Below are positions 7,137-14,138 of a stretch of DNA of 14,138 bases, piece after piece. The stretch covers positions 1 to 14,138 of the forward strand of contig CAIWVX010000104.1 in assembly GCA_903916205.1 (NCBI GenBank). Reading direction: 5' to 3'. This stretch comes from an uncultured beta proteobacterium (GTDB taxonomy: Bacteria; Pseudomonadota; Gammaproteobacteria; Burkholderiales; Rhodocyclaceae). The position numbers and the translations under genes were made by a program. Every line of letters starts with the position of its first letter. Within the stretch, counting starts at the first letter, position 1. The notes under the pieces were generated by a model, which worked only from the letters and a program-made list of their open reading frames with translations, did no database searches and had not been told where the DNA came from.

Positions 7137-8312
7137 ATGAATCGACGAGACTTTCTCGCAGCCACCGCCGTTCTCTCGCTTTTAGCGAGTTCACCGGCAA
7201 ATGCCGCAAAAAAACCTCTCGTAAAAAAGACGCTCGCCAAACCCGTCGCTAAACGGCCTAAAGCAGTCGTTACTCATTCACCCCCCGCAAACGAAGTCCG
7301 CAACGTCATCAGCTTGCCCGACGCGCCCTTGGAACAATGGAAAACCTACGAAATCCGTTCAAACATTCAACTGAACCGCATCAACGGAAAATGCCGCCTT
7401 TGGCTTCCTTTGGCGCACTATAAAGACACCGCATGGGAGCGCTCACTCGAGCATAGCTGGCAGGGTAACTTTGAAAATGCCGGTATCTATCGCGAACCCG
7501 TGGCCGACATGGAAGTTTTCTACGCGGATTGGGCCGAGGGCATCGCCAGTCCAAAGCTTGAGATCGTCAGTCAAATCGCTACCCAGAATCGCCACTTTGA
7601 TATGACACGTCGTGGCGTGGTTGCCGAGCGCACCGAAGTGTTGCGCCGCTGCCTGCAAGCGACTGAACTTGTGCCCATTGATGGCATCGTCCGCCGTACC
7701 GCCGAGCAGGCCATTGGCCGCATTAAAGACCCTGTCGCTATGGGCAAAGCCATCTACGACTGGGTGATCGATAAGGTGAGCTACGATCCAACAATGAAGA
7801 GCCGCGCCCAAACCCCTGTTGATGACCTGCTTGAAAGTGGGGCGCTGAAGGCCAACAGTACCGGCATTGCCTTACTTTTTGTCGGACTTTGTCGCGCCGT
7901 TGGACTCCCGGCACGTCCAGTATTTGGCCTACGCATGGATCGTTCACGACTTTTTGACAGCCTTGGAGCGCAAGGTAATCTGTGTGAAGCTCAACACTGC
8001 CGAGCCGAATTTTACACGCCCGGTTACGGCTGGATTCCGGTCGATCCTGCCGATGTGCGTAAAGCCATGCACGATGAACGGATAAGTGACAGCGACCCAA
8101 AATTAAGTGTATTCAAGAAATTGCTTTTCGGTTTTTGGGAAATGAATTGGATCAGCTTTAATACCGCCCAAGACGTTGTTTTGCGCGGGTCATCAGAAAA
8201 ATATCAACCCTTCCTGATGCATCCTGAAATCGAATCCGCCGATGGCCGACTGGACCGACGGGATAGCCGCAAATTCAGCTATCAAGTCACAGCGCGACGC
8301 GTTGATGTTTGA
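7137..8312 (+). CDS. Tat-exported transglutaminase-like protein with Ser at the usual catalytic Cys position
   Basis: A 391-aa protein of a transglutaminase-like (papain-fold) family. It starts at ATG 7137 with GGAG six bases upstream. The N-terminus, MNRRDFLAATAVLSLL, has a twin-arginine motif (RRDFL), and ANA at 21-23 is a likely cleavage site, so it should act in the periplasm or at the envelope. A Lys/Pro/Ala-rich linker follows (about 24-50). The core is about residues 185-310: ALLFVGLCRAVGLPAR (245-260), AQHCRAEFY with His287, and GWIPVDPADVRK with Asp303. In relatives the catalytic Cys comes six residues before the LFVGL-like segment; here that residue is Ser241 (codon AGT at 7857-7859), and the usual Asp two residues later is Gly. 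His and Asp remain. It may be a non-canonical or inactive enzyme. It stands alone, converging on dsbB. Confidence 0.85.
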   Translation: MNRRDFLAATAVLSLLASSPANAAKKPLVKKTLAKPVAKRPKAVVTHSPPANEVRNVISLPDAPLEQWKTYEIRSNIQLNRINGKCRLWLPLAHYKDTAWERSLEHSWQGNFENAGIYREPVADMEVFYADWAEGIASPKLEIVSQIATQNRHFDMTRRGVVAERTEVLRRCLQATELVPIDGIVRRTAEQAIGRIKDPVAMGKAIYDWVIDKVSYDPTMKSRAQTPVDDLLESGALKANSTGIALLFVGLCRAVGLPARPVFGLRMDRSRLFDSLGAQGNLCEAQHCRAEFYTPGYGWIPVDPADVRKAMHDERISDSDPKLSVFKKLLFGFWEMNWISFNTAQDVVLRGSSEKYQPFLMHPEIESADGRLDRRDSRKFSYQVTARRVDV

Positions 8313-8408
8313 ATGCCACGCCTCTGAGTTTTTTAGGCCGCAACTATAGCGGGCGTTTCCGAGGCCGTAAGTGCCGTCTCCCCAATGAGGACAGTGAAAA
8401 AGGCGACG

Positions 8409-8915
8409 TTATTTCGTCAGCGTTCCTTGGCGCTTCATCTCACGCCGAAAAACCCAAACCGAAATAGACAGAAAACCGAGGAAACAAAGCCCTGACCAGT
8501 TAGCGAGTGACAGGCCGAGAAAATCCCATTCTTTGTTGGTACAAAATCCTGTCACCATGAACATGAAGGGCCATATCGAGCTTAGCCCATTGATGATTTG
8601 CTCGATTAAGGTCGGTTCACCAAAACCACATTCAGTCACCAAGCTTGGGGCGTATTGCATCCAGCTATGCTGAGCGGCGATTAACACCCCGCCACCTGCC
8701 GTCAAACCGACGAGAGCACTCCAGAGACGCGGCCAGTTGGGGATAAGCGCACCGCACAACGCAAAAAACGCCAGCACGAGGTAAAGCAAACGTTGGAAAT
8801 TGCAAAAATAACACGGGTGTAAATGCAGCAACTCACCCAGCAGCAAACCCGCACCGAGGAGGCTTAAAGCAGCGATAGCCAAGCTCAAGAAAACAGTTCG
8901 CGAAGAAAAACACAT
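8409..8915 (-). CDS. dsbB: disulfide bond formation protein DsbB
   Basis: An inner-membrane quinone reductase that reoxidises the periplasmic thiol oxidase DsbA. The 168-aa product (E. coli DsbB is about 176 aa) has four hydrophobic segments, near residues 7-28, 42-58, 65-82 and 141-156. The first periplasmic loop holds the CxxC pair in HPCYFCNFQR (Cys35 and Cys38). The second loop holds Cys96 (TECGFGEP) and Cys125 (GFCTNKEWDFLGLS), the last closely like the E. coli segment around Cys130. I chose ATG 8915, with AAGG six bases upstream, because the first membrane segment begins shortly after it. An upstream in-frame ATG at 9068 would add basic, unconserved residues and overlap tsaD. It is divergent from tsaD. 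Confidence 0.92.
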   Translation of the reverse strand: MCFSSRTVFLSLAIAALSLLGAGLLLGELLHLHPCYFCNFQRLLYLVLAFFALCGALIPNWPRLWSALVGLTAGGGVLIAAQHSWMQYAPSLVTECGFGEPTLIEQIINGLSSIWPFMFMVTGFCTNKEWDFLGLSLANWSGLCFLGFLSISVWVFRREMKRQGTLTK

Positions 8916-9007
8916 ATCAAGCCTTAAGGTTGTCCGAATCCTGATTCTAAAACATTTATCCGATGAGTCAGTCTTTCGCCCGATAATCGCCGCGCTCGCC
9001 TTACGGG

Positions 9008-9013
9008 TAAAAT
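9008..9013 (+). promoter_or_regulatory. candidate -10 element immediately upstream of tsaD
   Basis: TAAAAT ends only six bases before the tsaD ATG at 9020, and no purine-rich Shine-Dalgarno sequence lies between them. If this is the -10 box, transcription would begin at or next to the A of the start codon, giving a leaderless message. No clear -35 hexamer is seen at the right distance. Confidence 0.35.
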
Positions 9014-9019
9014 GGCCCC

Positions 9020-10045
9020 ATGCTGATCCTTGGAATTGAATCTTCTTGCGACGAAACCGGTGTCGCACTCTATAACACCGACGCCGGTGGGCGTTTGGTC
9101 GGTCATGCGCTGCACTCGCAAATAATAATGCATCAAGCCTACGGTGGCGTGGTGCCCGAACTGGCTTCGCGTGACCATATTCGCCGTACTGTTCCGCTGC
9201 TGCGCAAGGTTTTAGCGGATAGCGGGTGCTCGCTAGGTGAGATTAATGCCATTGCCTACACCCAGGGGCCGGGGTTGGCGGGGGCGTTGTTGGTTGGCGC
9301 GGCCTTTGCCGAAGGATTGGCCGCTTCGCTGGGGATTCCGACGATTCCAGTACATCATTTAGAAGGCCATTTACTGTCTCCCTTACTTTCGCGTAATCCC
9401 CCCCGCTTTCCTTTCGTCGCCTTGTTGATTTCTGGCGGGCATAGCCAGTTGATGTGCGTCACCGGGGTGGGTGAGTACCAGCTTCTGGGTGATACGCTCG
9501 ATGATGCCGCTGGTGAAGCCTTCGATAAAACCGGCAAATTGCTCGGTTTACCTTATCCCGGCGGGGCGGCACTGTCTGATTTGGCGGAGCGCGGTTGTTC
9601 TGAGGCCTTACGCTTTCCGCGACCGATGTTGCACTCAGGAGATTTAAATTTCAGTTTTAGCGGATTGAAGACCGCCGTGCTGACCAAGGTGCGTGAACTG
9701 GGGCCAATGGACGAGCAACAGCGCGCAGACATTGCCCGTGGTTTTCAGGAGGCGATTGTTGAGGTGCTGGTCAAAAAATCGCTGTCTGCGGTGCAAGAAT
9801 GCCGGCTGAAACAACTGGTGGTGGCAGGCGGTGTGGGAGCCAATCGTGAACTGCGACGACAGCTCGATGCGCAGGCGGTAAAAAAAGGCATTTCTGTTTT
9901 TTATCCCGAGTTTGAATTCTGTACCGATAACGGGGCCATGATCGCTCTAGCCGGTGCCTTACGTTTTCAAAGAGCAACATCAATCAAACCCGCCGGGGCT
10001 TTCGCTGTGCGACCGCGTTGGCCGCTGGCTGAATTGACGCCCTGA
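9020..10045 (+). CDS. tsaD: tRNA N6-adenosine threonylcarbamoyltransferase
   Basis: The catalytic subunit that transfers the threonylcarbamoyl group from threonylcarbamoyl-AMP to A37 of tRNAs reading ANN codons (t6A), working with TsaB and TsaE in bacteria. The 341-aa length fits the family. The N-terminus [10 protein letters not shown] is the family signature. The metal-binding HxxxH is His113 and His117 in VHHLEGHL, and the nucleotide-binding segment is LISGGHSQL (136-144). [15 protein letters not shown] and the C-terminal CTDNGAMIA, which carries the metal-binding Asp, are also present. The ATG at 9020 is fixed by the family start. There is no Shine-Dalgarno sequence. Its TGA directly abuts the plsY stop on the other strand, with no intergenic space. 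The rpsU gene, often next to tsaD in proteobacteria, is not here. Confidence 0.96.
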   Translation: MLILGIESSCDETGVALYNTDAGGRLVGHALHSQIIMHQAYGGVVPELASRDHIRRTVPLLRKVLADSGCSLGEINAIAYTQGPGLAGALLVGAAFAEGLAASLGIPTIPVHHLEGHLLSPLLSRNPPRFPFVALLISGGHSQLMCVTGVGEYQLLGDTLDDAAGEAFDKTGKLLGLPYPGGAALSDLAERGCSEALRFPRPMLHSGDLNFSFSGLKTAVLTKVRELGPMDEQQRADIARGFQEAIVEVLVKKSLSAVQECRLKQLVVAGGVGANRELRRQLDAQAVKKGISVFYPEFEFCTDNGAMIALAGALRFQRATSIKPAGAFAVRPRWPLAELTP

Positions 10046-10666
10046 TTAAGCTTTTTTCTTGCCGCCGATTTTGGGTTCGGTGCCCGCCATGAGCCGCTGT
10101 AGATTTCCCCAATGCTTGACAATCAAGGTTAGGGCAATGACGGCAACCGGCGGCACCATGGCATGGCTGCCCCAGAGTAAAAACGCATAAAGCGGGGCGG
10201 CGGCGGCGGCCATCAGTGCCGCCAGCGAGGAATAACGGGTGGCGTAAGCAACAAACAGCCAAGTGGCGAGCGTGGCCGCGCCGAGCCAAGGGTCAATCGC
10301 CAACAATACGCCAGCCGCCGTTGCGACGCCCTTGCCCCCTTTGAACTTTAGGAACACCGGATAAAGGTGTCCGGCAAAAACCGATAAGGCGATGAGGCCG
10401 ACAAAAGACGGCCCAAGCCCGTATTGCGGGCCAAATTGTTGCGCTAAAAAGACGGCCAGCGCACCCTTTAGCGCGTCCCCCAGCAGGGTAAACACGGCGG
10501 CTAATTTGCTCCCACTGCGCAAAACATTGGTGGCACCGGGATTGCCTGAGCCGTAGGTGCGCGGGTCAGCGAGGCCAAATAATCGGCTGGACAGCACGGC
10601 AAATGAAATCGAGCCGAGTAGGTAGGCGGCGAGAAGGGCGAGCACAGTCATCAAGTAGGTGGGCAT
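10046..10666 (-). CDS. plsY: glycerol-3-phosphate acyltransferase PlsY
   Basis: An inner-membrane enzyme that acylates the sn-1 position of glycerol-3-phosphate with acyl-phosphate, the first step of phospholipid synthesis in the PlsX/PlsY pathway. The 206-aa protein has about five hydrophobic segments. The three cytoplasmic family motifs are visible: YGSGNPGATNVLR (38-50), FKGGKGVATAAGV (108-120) and the C-terminal HWGNLQRLMAGTEPKI (185-200). A lysine-rich tail, KKK, ends the protein. The ATG at 10666 is the first in frame and starts just before the first membrane segment; no Shine-Dalgarno sequence is obvious. It is divergent from folB with about 124 bases between them, and its stop abuts that of tsaD. 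Confidence 0.95.
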   Translation of the reverse strand: MPTYLMTVLALLAAYLLGSISFAVLSSRLFGLADPRTYGSGNPGATNVLRSGSKLAAVFTLLGDALKGALAVFLAQQFGPQYGLGPSFVGLIALSVFAGHLYPVFLKFKGGKGVATAAGVLLAIDPWLGAATLATWLFVAYATRYSSLAALMAAAAAPLYAFLLWGSHAMVPPVAVIALTLIVKHWGNLQRLMAGTEPKIGGKKKA

Positions 10667-10717
10667 AAATGGCGGATTCAGTATTTTAGTATTCGAATGT
10701 TCAGAAGATCTCTGGGT

Positions 10718-10723
10718 TAGAAT
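10718..10723 (+). promoter_or_regulatory. weak candidate -10 element upstream of folB
   Basis: TAGAAT lies in the plsY-folB divergent region, about 70 bases before the folB ATG. It matches the -10 consensus at five of six positions but lacks a recognisable -35. A second weak candidate is TACACT at 10767-10772. A five-base stem, GCAGG and CCTGC (10740-10744 and 10752-10756), would lie in the leader. Confidence 0.25.
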
Positions 10724-10790
10724 GCGGGGCTTTAACGGGGCAGGCTCCTGACCTGCGCCGCAATTTTACACTGACATCTCAACTTGCCGC

Positions 10791-11147
10791 ATGGACATCA
10801 TTTTCATTGACGAGCTTCGAATTTCTACCCTCATCGGCATTTATCCCCGTGAAAAGGCGATGCCGCAGACGGTTGAAATCTCCTTACAGATTGGCACGTC
10901 TGCGGCGCGCTCCGGGGAGAGCGATGCGATTGACGACACCATCAATTACGCCACGGTTGTTGAGCGCTTGCGTGATGAACTGAGGCAACACCATTTTAAT
11001 CTGCTGGAAACACTGGCTGAATTTGTTGCGGGGATTCTGCTCAAGGAATTTAAGGCGCGCTGGGTGCGTATTTCGATTGCCAAGCTCGGCACGATGCCGG
11101 GCGTACGGCGGGTCGGTGTAATTATTGAGCGTGGCGAAAAAGCTTGA
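10791..11147 (+). CDS. folB: dihydroneopterin aldolase
   Basis: A cytoplasmic enzyme of folate synthesis that cleaves 7,8-dihydroneopterin to 6-hydroxymethyl-7,8-dihydropterin and glycolaldehyde. The 118-aa length is normal. The N-terminal ELRISTLIGIYPRE carries the conserved glutamate (Glu21). DDTINYATV contains Tyr53, LLETLAEF supplies the pterin-anchoring glutamate near residue 73, and the catalytic lysine is Lys98 in SIAKLGTMPGVRRVGV. The ATG at 10791 matches the usual family start, with the first beta strand beginning at residue 2. No good Shine-Dalgarno sequence precedes it. It converges on the DUF3426 gene, with 42 bases between the stops. No other folate gene is in view. Confidence 0.93.
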   Translation: MDIIFIDELRISTLIGIYPREKAMPQTVEISLQIGTSAARSGESDAIDDTINYATVVERLRDELRQHHFNLLETLAEFVAGILLKEFKARWVRISIAKLGTMPGVRRVGVIIERGEKA

Positions 11148-11189
11148 AGGAAGGTGCCTGAGCGAAACCGTAAGTCACGACGCAGGTTT

Positions 11190-12095
11190 TTACGGATAAA
11201 AGACGTAAAGACGATAACCCGCCGCGCTGATGTTCTTGGCCTCGATCCAGAGGCGGATGGCCGTATTTGAATTAGCCGCAAAAACTTGTTTGGCACGAAG
11301 TTCCGGTGAGAGATAGTCGTCTGGACTAAAGACGCGACGGGCAATCGGGACGTCATGCGTATCCGTCAGCGAAAGTTCGAGCGAAGGGTACGCCTGGCGG
11401 TATTTGGCGCGATTGCGTAGCGTGGCATTGAGCACCAGCAAATTGCCATGCGCCGCGTCATTTTGCAGATCGGACGATTCAATGCTGACCCATTCGACAC
11501 GGCGAAGTAAGGGGATGTCTTTGTTGAGTGCTTTACATAGCAAATTCAGCGCGGGCCTTAATACCGGAATGGATACGGCGATTTGGCTGCGAAAATGAAA
11601 GACGATTTGCCCCATCAGTCCGATACTCAGAAAAATGGCCGCCAAGATAAATGGCCAGCGGGGGCTTTTCCCTTCCTGAGAAGGAAGCACCGTCGCCATG
11701 ACGCCTTCGGTCCATTTGCTGTAGCCCGGTATTTCCGTTGTTTCACGCGGCAAAATCAGTCCGGTCGCCCTCCCGAGTTCCTTGGCCTGTGATTCGCTCA
11801 GGGGGGGGGCAGGTTCAACGGGTTTAGCGGGTTCAATCGCCTTAACCGCCTTAACCGCCTCAGGCGGATCGGGCGGAATGTCAATTTTTGGCTCGGGAGT
11901 GACGGGTGATTTTTCTTCGGCGGCAAGATTCGTTGGAGCGTGGCTAGCGCCGACGGGAGCCGCTTCTTCAATCAGGCTATCGAGGGCATTGAAAACGCTC
12001 CAGCAATTTCCACAACGAACTCTCCCGGCGCGTACTTTCAATTGCTCCGGCGTAATGAGGAAGATCGTTTGACAGTGTGGGCAGCCGGTCTTCAT
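11190..12095 (-). CDS. zinc-ribbon and DUF3426 domain protein with one membrane segment
   Basis: A 301-aa protein with an N-terminal MJ0042-type zinc ribbon formed by CPHC (5-8) and CGNC (28-31). A long Pro/Ala/Glu/Lys-rich, probably disordered linker follows (about 45-125). A single membrane helix, WPFILAAIFLSIGLMGQIVF, is near 147-166, and a DUF3426 domain fills about 180-300 (SSDLQNDAAHGNLLVLNATLRNRA; LSLTDTHDVPIARRVF). The expected topology is a cytoplasmic ribbon and a periplasmic DUF3426 domain. The function is unknown; the family commonly follows prmA in betaproteobacteria. The ATG at 12095 comes three bases after the prmA stop, so translation is probably coupled, and no strong Shine-Dalgarno sequence is seen. 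A small tandem repeat near 11848-11868 encodes VKAVKA in the linker. Confidence 0.88.
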   Translation of the reverse strand: MKTGCPHCQTIFLITPEQLKVRAGRVRCGNCWSVFNALDSLIEEAAPVGASHAPTNLAAEEKSPVTPEPKIDIPPDPPEAVKAVKAIEPAKPVEPAPPLSESQAKELGRATGLILPRETTEIPGYSKWTEGVMATVLPSQEGKSPRWPFILAAIFLSIGLMGQIVFHFRSQIAVSIPVLRPALNLLCKALNKDIPLLRRVEWVSIESSDLQNDAAHGNLLVLNATLRNRAKYRQAYPSLELSLTDTHDVPIARRVFSPDDYLSPELRAKQVFAANSNTAIRLWIEAKNISAAGYRLYVFYP

Positions 12096-12098
12096 GGT

Positions 12099-12989
12099 TT
12101 AAGGCTTAACGCCAGCGAGACAAACCCAGCCGTCACGGGTGTCGGCTACGCTCAGTGGAAGATAGGTCAGGTAGAGGGCGATCAACTCATCCGCTTGTTC
12201 AGCCAAAATGCCGGAAAGCGCCAAGCGACCGCCACAGCGGACATGCGAGCAAATGGCCGGAGCCAGTGCTTTGAGCGGATTAGAAAGAATATTAGCTACC
12301 ACAATATCAAACTGTCCCTTAATTTCCTTGGATGAATCCTCGAAGTGCGCACGGACTTCATTGCGCTCAGCGTTGCTCTTCGCCGCACTGACCGCCTGCG
12401 GGTCGATGTCTACTCCGACAACATTATCCGCGCCGAGTTTGGCGGCCGCAATCGCCAGAATACCTGAACCACAGCCGTAATCAAGAACCGAGTGCCCCTG
12501 ATCGACCTGTTGCTCCAACCACTCCAAGCAGAGTCGGGTGGTTGGATGCGAACCGGTGCCAAAGGCCATTCCCGGATCAAGCACCAAAATAATGGCCTCC
12601 GGGTCTGGCGCTTGATGCCAGGACGGAACGATCCACAAGCGCGCAGACACACGAATCGGCTCAAATTGCGACTGAGTCAACTGTACCCAATTTTGCTCGG
12701 CAATCACTTCTTGCGTGTAAGGCGGGACGTTTTCTAAGCCCGCCAACTGCGCACAGGCGGCGATCAGTTGGGCGATATCGGCATCGGCATCCACCTGCGC
12801 AACAACCCGTGAACGCTCCCAACCTGGCGTGGTGACCGAACCCGGTTCGCCAAATTGCGCAGTTTCATTTTCCGTCCCGGCATCGGCGTCTTCAATAATG
12901 ACCGACAGTGCGCCCGCTTCAAGAAAGGCATCGGCCAACGCTTCGGCGTGGCTACAGTCTGTTTCAATGCCGATGGAAAGCCAGGTCAC
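12099..12989 (-). CDS. prmA: ribosomal protein L11 methyltransferase
   Basis: A SAM-dependent methyltransferase that trimethylates ribosomal protein L11. From the GTG at 12989 the product is 296 aa, against 293 in E. coli. The N-terminal L11-recognition domain is about 1-90. The linker includes AEQNWVQLTQSQFEPIRV. The catalytic domain has LDPGMAFGTGSHPTTRLCLEW (from 138), the SAM-binding VLDYGCGSGILAIAA (168-182), GVDIDPQAV and VVANIL (230-235). I chose GTG because MTWLSIGIETD matches the usual family N-terminus and GGAG lies ten bases upstream. In-frame ATGs at 13037 (with AAAGGG upstream) and 13073 would add 16 and 28 residues without family match. The DUF3426 gene follows after three bases. 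Biotin carboxylase genes, frequent upstream neighbours, are replaced here by an IS630 remnant. Confidence 0.95.
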   Translation of the reverse strand: MTWLSIGIETDCSHAEALADAFLEAGALSVIIEDADAGTENETAQFGEPGSVTTPGWERSRVVAQVDADADIAQLIAACAQLAGLENVPPYTQEVIAEQNWVQLTQSQFEPIRVSARLWIVPSWHQAPDPEAIILVLDPGMAFGTGSHPTTRLCLEWLEQQVDQGHSVLDYGCGSGILAIAAAKLGADNVVGVDIDPQAVSAAKSNAERNEVRAHFEDSSKEIKGQFDIVVANILSNPLKALAPAICSHVRCGGRLALSGILAEQADELIALYLTYLPLSVADTRDGWVCLAGVKP

Positions 12990-13068
12990 GGGGGATTCAC
13001 TCCGACTCAGACTTGAGGGCAGCGGTTGTTTTGGCATCAAATTTAACCCTTTGTGCGGCGTGTTCTTT

Positions 13069-13096
13069 CCCATAATTTGGAGTCGTTAGGTGTCAA
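13069..13096 (-). promoter_or_regulatory. candidate promoter upstream of prmA
   Basis: On the minus strand, TTGACA (13091-13096) is a perfect -35 hexamer and TATGGG (13069-13074), 16 bases on, is a weak -10. Transcription would begin near 13062, which is inside the longest possible prmA reading frame. This argues against the ATG at 13073 as the start of prmA. Confidence 0.35.
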
Positions 13097-13186
13097 GCGT
13101 GCAGAAGCGTTTACGGGTGCATGATACCTCTTCTCGTCGGCGGAGGCGCTGACTTGACGAGGCGGAATTGAAGCTGTTAATGCCTT

Positions 13187-13813
13187 GCCTATCCAGTGAG
13201 TTATCAATGACGCAACCCAGCGAATCCACTCGCCCGCGTCTGATCGAAATGACCGACCCGTGCAACGTGCTCATCACCGCGAAAAACGTGGTCGTGCCGT
13301 TGCGCCGGTAGTCGTGGGTCATTGTTTCCGCCCGTCCCTTCTTGAGCGGCAAACCGAGCTCTTCTCGTCACAGCACCAAGGCATGCTCCGGCGGCGACAT
13401 GTACAGGCCGACGATGTCTTTGAGTTTCTCGACGAATTTGGGATCACGGGACACCTTGAAGGTTTCGATCAAGTGTGGCTTCAGACCGTTGGCTTGCCAT
13501 AGGAGCACCGTGGTATCTGAGAGGCCAAGAGGTTCGGCCTGTTTGCATGTATTCCAGTGGGTGGCACCCTCCGGTTTCGTCTGCGTTGTAACGCGAACTA
13601 TTTCCACTGCGTCGATACGGGGGCTTTCGTCCGCCACGTGGCAGGTCACGCTAGGATCGCTTTTACACCGCCGCCGGCGAAGCAACCGTGTCAACGGATG
13701 GTCTGACTCCGACCTATGCCCAACCGCCTCGCCGTTCTGACATCAATCGTCTGGGATCTGACCATGCTCTCCAGCATCGCTTGTTATTCGTCACTCACCA
13801 CAATCGCTATCGC
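13187..13813 (-). pseudogene. decayed IS630-family transposase
   Basis: Pieces of an IS630-family DDE transposase lie in order on the minus strand but cannot make a protein. The N-terminal piece (about 13813-13724) reads AIAIVVSDE, then a stop (TAA, 13784-13786), then QAMLESMVRSQTIDVRTARR. About 50 residues of helix-turn-helix region are then missing and the frame changes. The middle piece (about 13625-13371) reads IDAVEIVRVTTQTKPEGATHW and later GLSDTTV, ETFKVSRDPKFVEKL and DIVGLYMSPPEHALVL. A TGA follows at 13368-13370, where relatives have CVDEKSQIQALDR; a short deletion has removed the first catalytic Asp. The same frame resumes with GLPLKKGRAETMTHDY and NGTTTFFAVMSTLHGSVISI. EWIRW (13217-13231) is in another frame, and the C-terminal third, with the other catalytic acids, is not recognisable. 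Terminal repeats could not be placed. Confidence 0.8.
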
Positions 13814-13930
13814 CGTCTTCGTCGAGCACCTCGCTCAAAGAATACATATATGGCAATAGTAATTATGATTGGCTCATTGAATTCGCGAGCACTAGATTAG
13901 CGGCCTACCTGAACCAGGTTTTCTCAACCA
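13814..13930. other. spacer between the IS630 remnant and tRNA-Cys
   Basis: About 117 bases, noticeably AT-rich around 13837-13875. No gene is seen. A small palindrome, ACCTG AAC CAGGT, followed by TTTT on the plus strand lies just downstream of the tRNA-Cys 3' end. It would suit a plus-strand terminator better than one for the tRNA, and its five-base stem is weak. Confidence 0.4.
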
Positions 13931-14004
13931 TGGAGGCGCGAGCCGGAGTCGAACCGACCTACACGGATTTGCAATCCGGTGCATAACCGCTTTGCTATCG
14001 CGCC
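13931..14004 (-). tRNA. tRNA-Cys (anticodon GCA)
   Basis: A 74-base cloverleaf read on the minus strand. The acceptor stem pairs GGCGCGA with TCGCGCC, followed by discriminator T and an encoded CCA. The anticodon loop is TTGCAAA, giving GCA. The T arm has GTCGG, TTCGACT and CCGGC. The outermost anticodon-stem pair is C opposite T in my fold. Just upstream, GGCGC is repeated, so the 5' strand of the acceptor reads GGCGCGGCGCGA; the end at 14004 gives the full seven-base stem. Confidence 0.96.
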
Positions 14005-14010
14005 GCGCCT

Positions 14011-14035
14011 ACCTCACGAGAGGTGTTATTAACAC
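14011..14035. repeat. small inverted repeats between the two tRNA genes
   Basis: Two short overlapping palindromes lie in the 64-base spacer: ACCTC and GAGGT (14011-14015 and 14020-14024), and GTGTTA T TAACAC (14023-14035). They could form hairpins in the tRNA precursor and aid processing, but this is only a suggestion. Confidence 0.35.
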
Positions 14036-14068
14036 AGAACAGCTTTTGCCGAAGCTCATCTTTGAAAA

Positions 14069-14138
14069 TGGAGCGGGAGAAGAGTCTCGAACTCTCGACC
14101 TATACCTTGGCAAGGTATCGCTCTACCAACTGAGCTAC
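14069..14138 (-). tRNA. tRNA-Gly (anticodon GCC), 5' end cut by the window
   Basis: Read on the minus strand, the visible 70 bases begin at the last acceptor-strand base and include the D arm (TAGCTCAGTTGGTAGAGC), the anticodon loop TTGCCAA with GCC, the T loop TTCGAGA, and the 3' acceptor strand CTCCCGC followed by TCCA. About six bases of the 5' acceptor strand lie beyond the window. The CCA is encoded. It is 64 bases upstream of tRNA-Cys in the same direction, so the two are probably one transcript. Confidence 0.96.

Noticed and set aside
8313..8408. Bidirectional terminator between the transglutaminase-like gene and dsbB
   Set aside because: Only four-base stems are seen (for example CCGC and GCGG around 8338-8352), with no convincing stem followed by a T-run in either direction.
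8916..9068. Upstream extension of dsbB
   Set aside because: The extra residues are basic and unlike DsbB, and they overlap the tsaD start. The ATG at 8915 has AAGG upstream and leads into the first membrane segment.
13260..13740. Plus-strand reading frames across the 3' region
   Set aside because: They are antisense shadows of the IS630 transposase pieces, which match the family on the minus strand.

Overview
The window looks like a chromosomal housekeeping stretch from a betaproteobacterium, probably Rhodocyclales-like. The reasons are gene content and neighbourhoods: bcp followed by a PIN-PhoH ATPase gene, tsaD next to plsY and folB, prmA followed by a zinc-ribbon/DUF3426 gene, and a tRNA-Gly(GCC) then tRNA-Cys(GCA) pair. 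The family-level wording of PrmA, DsbB and the transglutaminase-like protein points the same way. The taxonomic call is an inference from remembered families; no search was run.

Layout. Positions 1-1389 (minus) hold the N-terminal 463 codons of a UvrD-type helicase, cut by the window edge. Positions 1611-4861 (minus) are a two-gene unit, a YoaA/DinG-like iron-sulfur helicase whose stop overlaps the start of a circularly permuted ATP-grasp protein. A 43-codon ORF with a good ribosome binding site (4885-5016) lies just upstream of it. Positions 5113-7025 (plus) hold bcp/prxQ and the PIN-PhoH gene, closed by a clear stem-loop terminator. A Tat-exported transglutaminase-like protein with Ser at the usual Cys position (7137-8312, plus) converges on dsbB (8409-8915, minus). 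tsaD (9020-10045, plus) abuts plsY end to end (10046-10666, minus). folB (10791-11147, plus) converges on the prmA-DUF3426 pair (11190-12989, minus). The last kilobase has a decayed IS630-family transposase and two tRNA genes on the minus strand, the second cut by the window end.

The functions are mostly core ones: DNA repair (UvrD, YoaA-like), peroxide defence (Bcp), RNA metabolism (PIN-PhoH), disulfide formation (DsbB), tRNA t6A modification (TsaD), phospholipid acylation (PlsY), folate synthesis (FolB) and ribosomal protein methylation (PrmA). I see no defence island, prophage, CRISPR array or biosynthetic cluster. The items most worth a second look are the permuted ATP-grasp protein coupled to the helicase, the Cys-to-Ser change in the transglutaminase-like protein, the unrecognised 43-aa ORF, and the IS630 scar between prmA and the tRNA pair.
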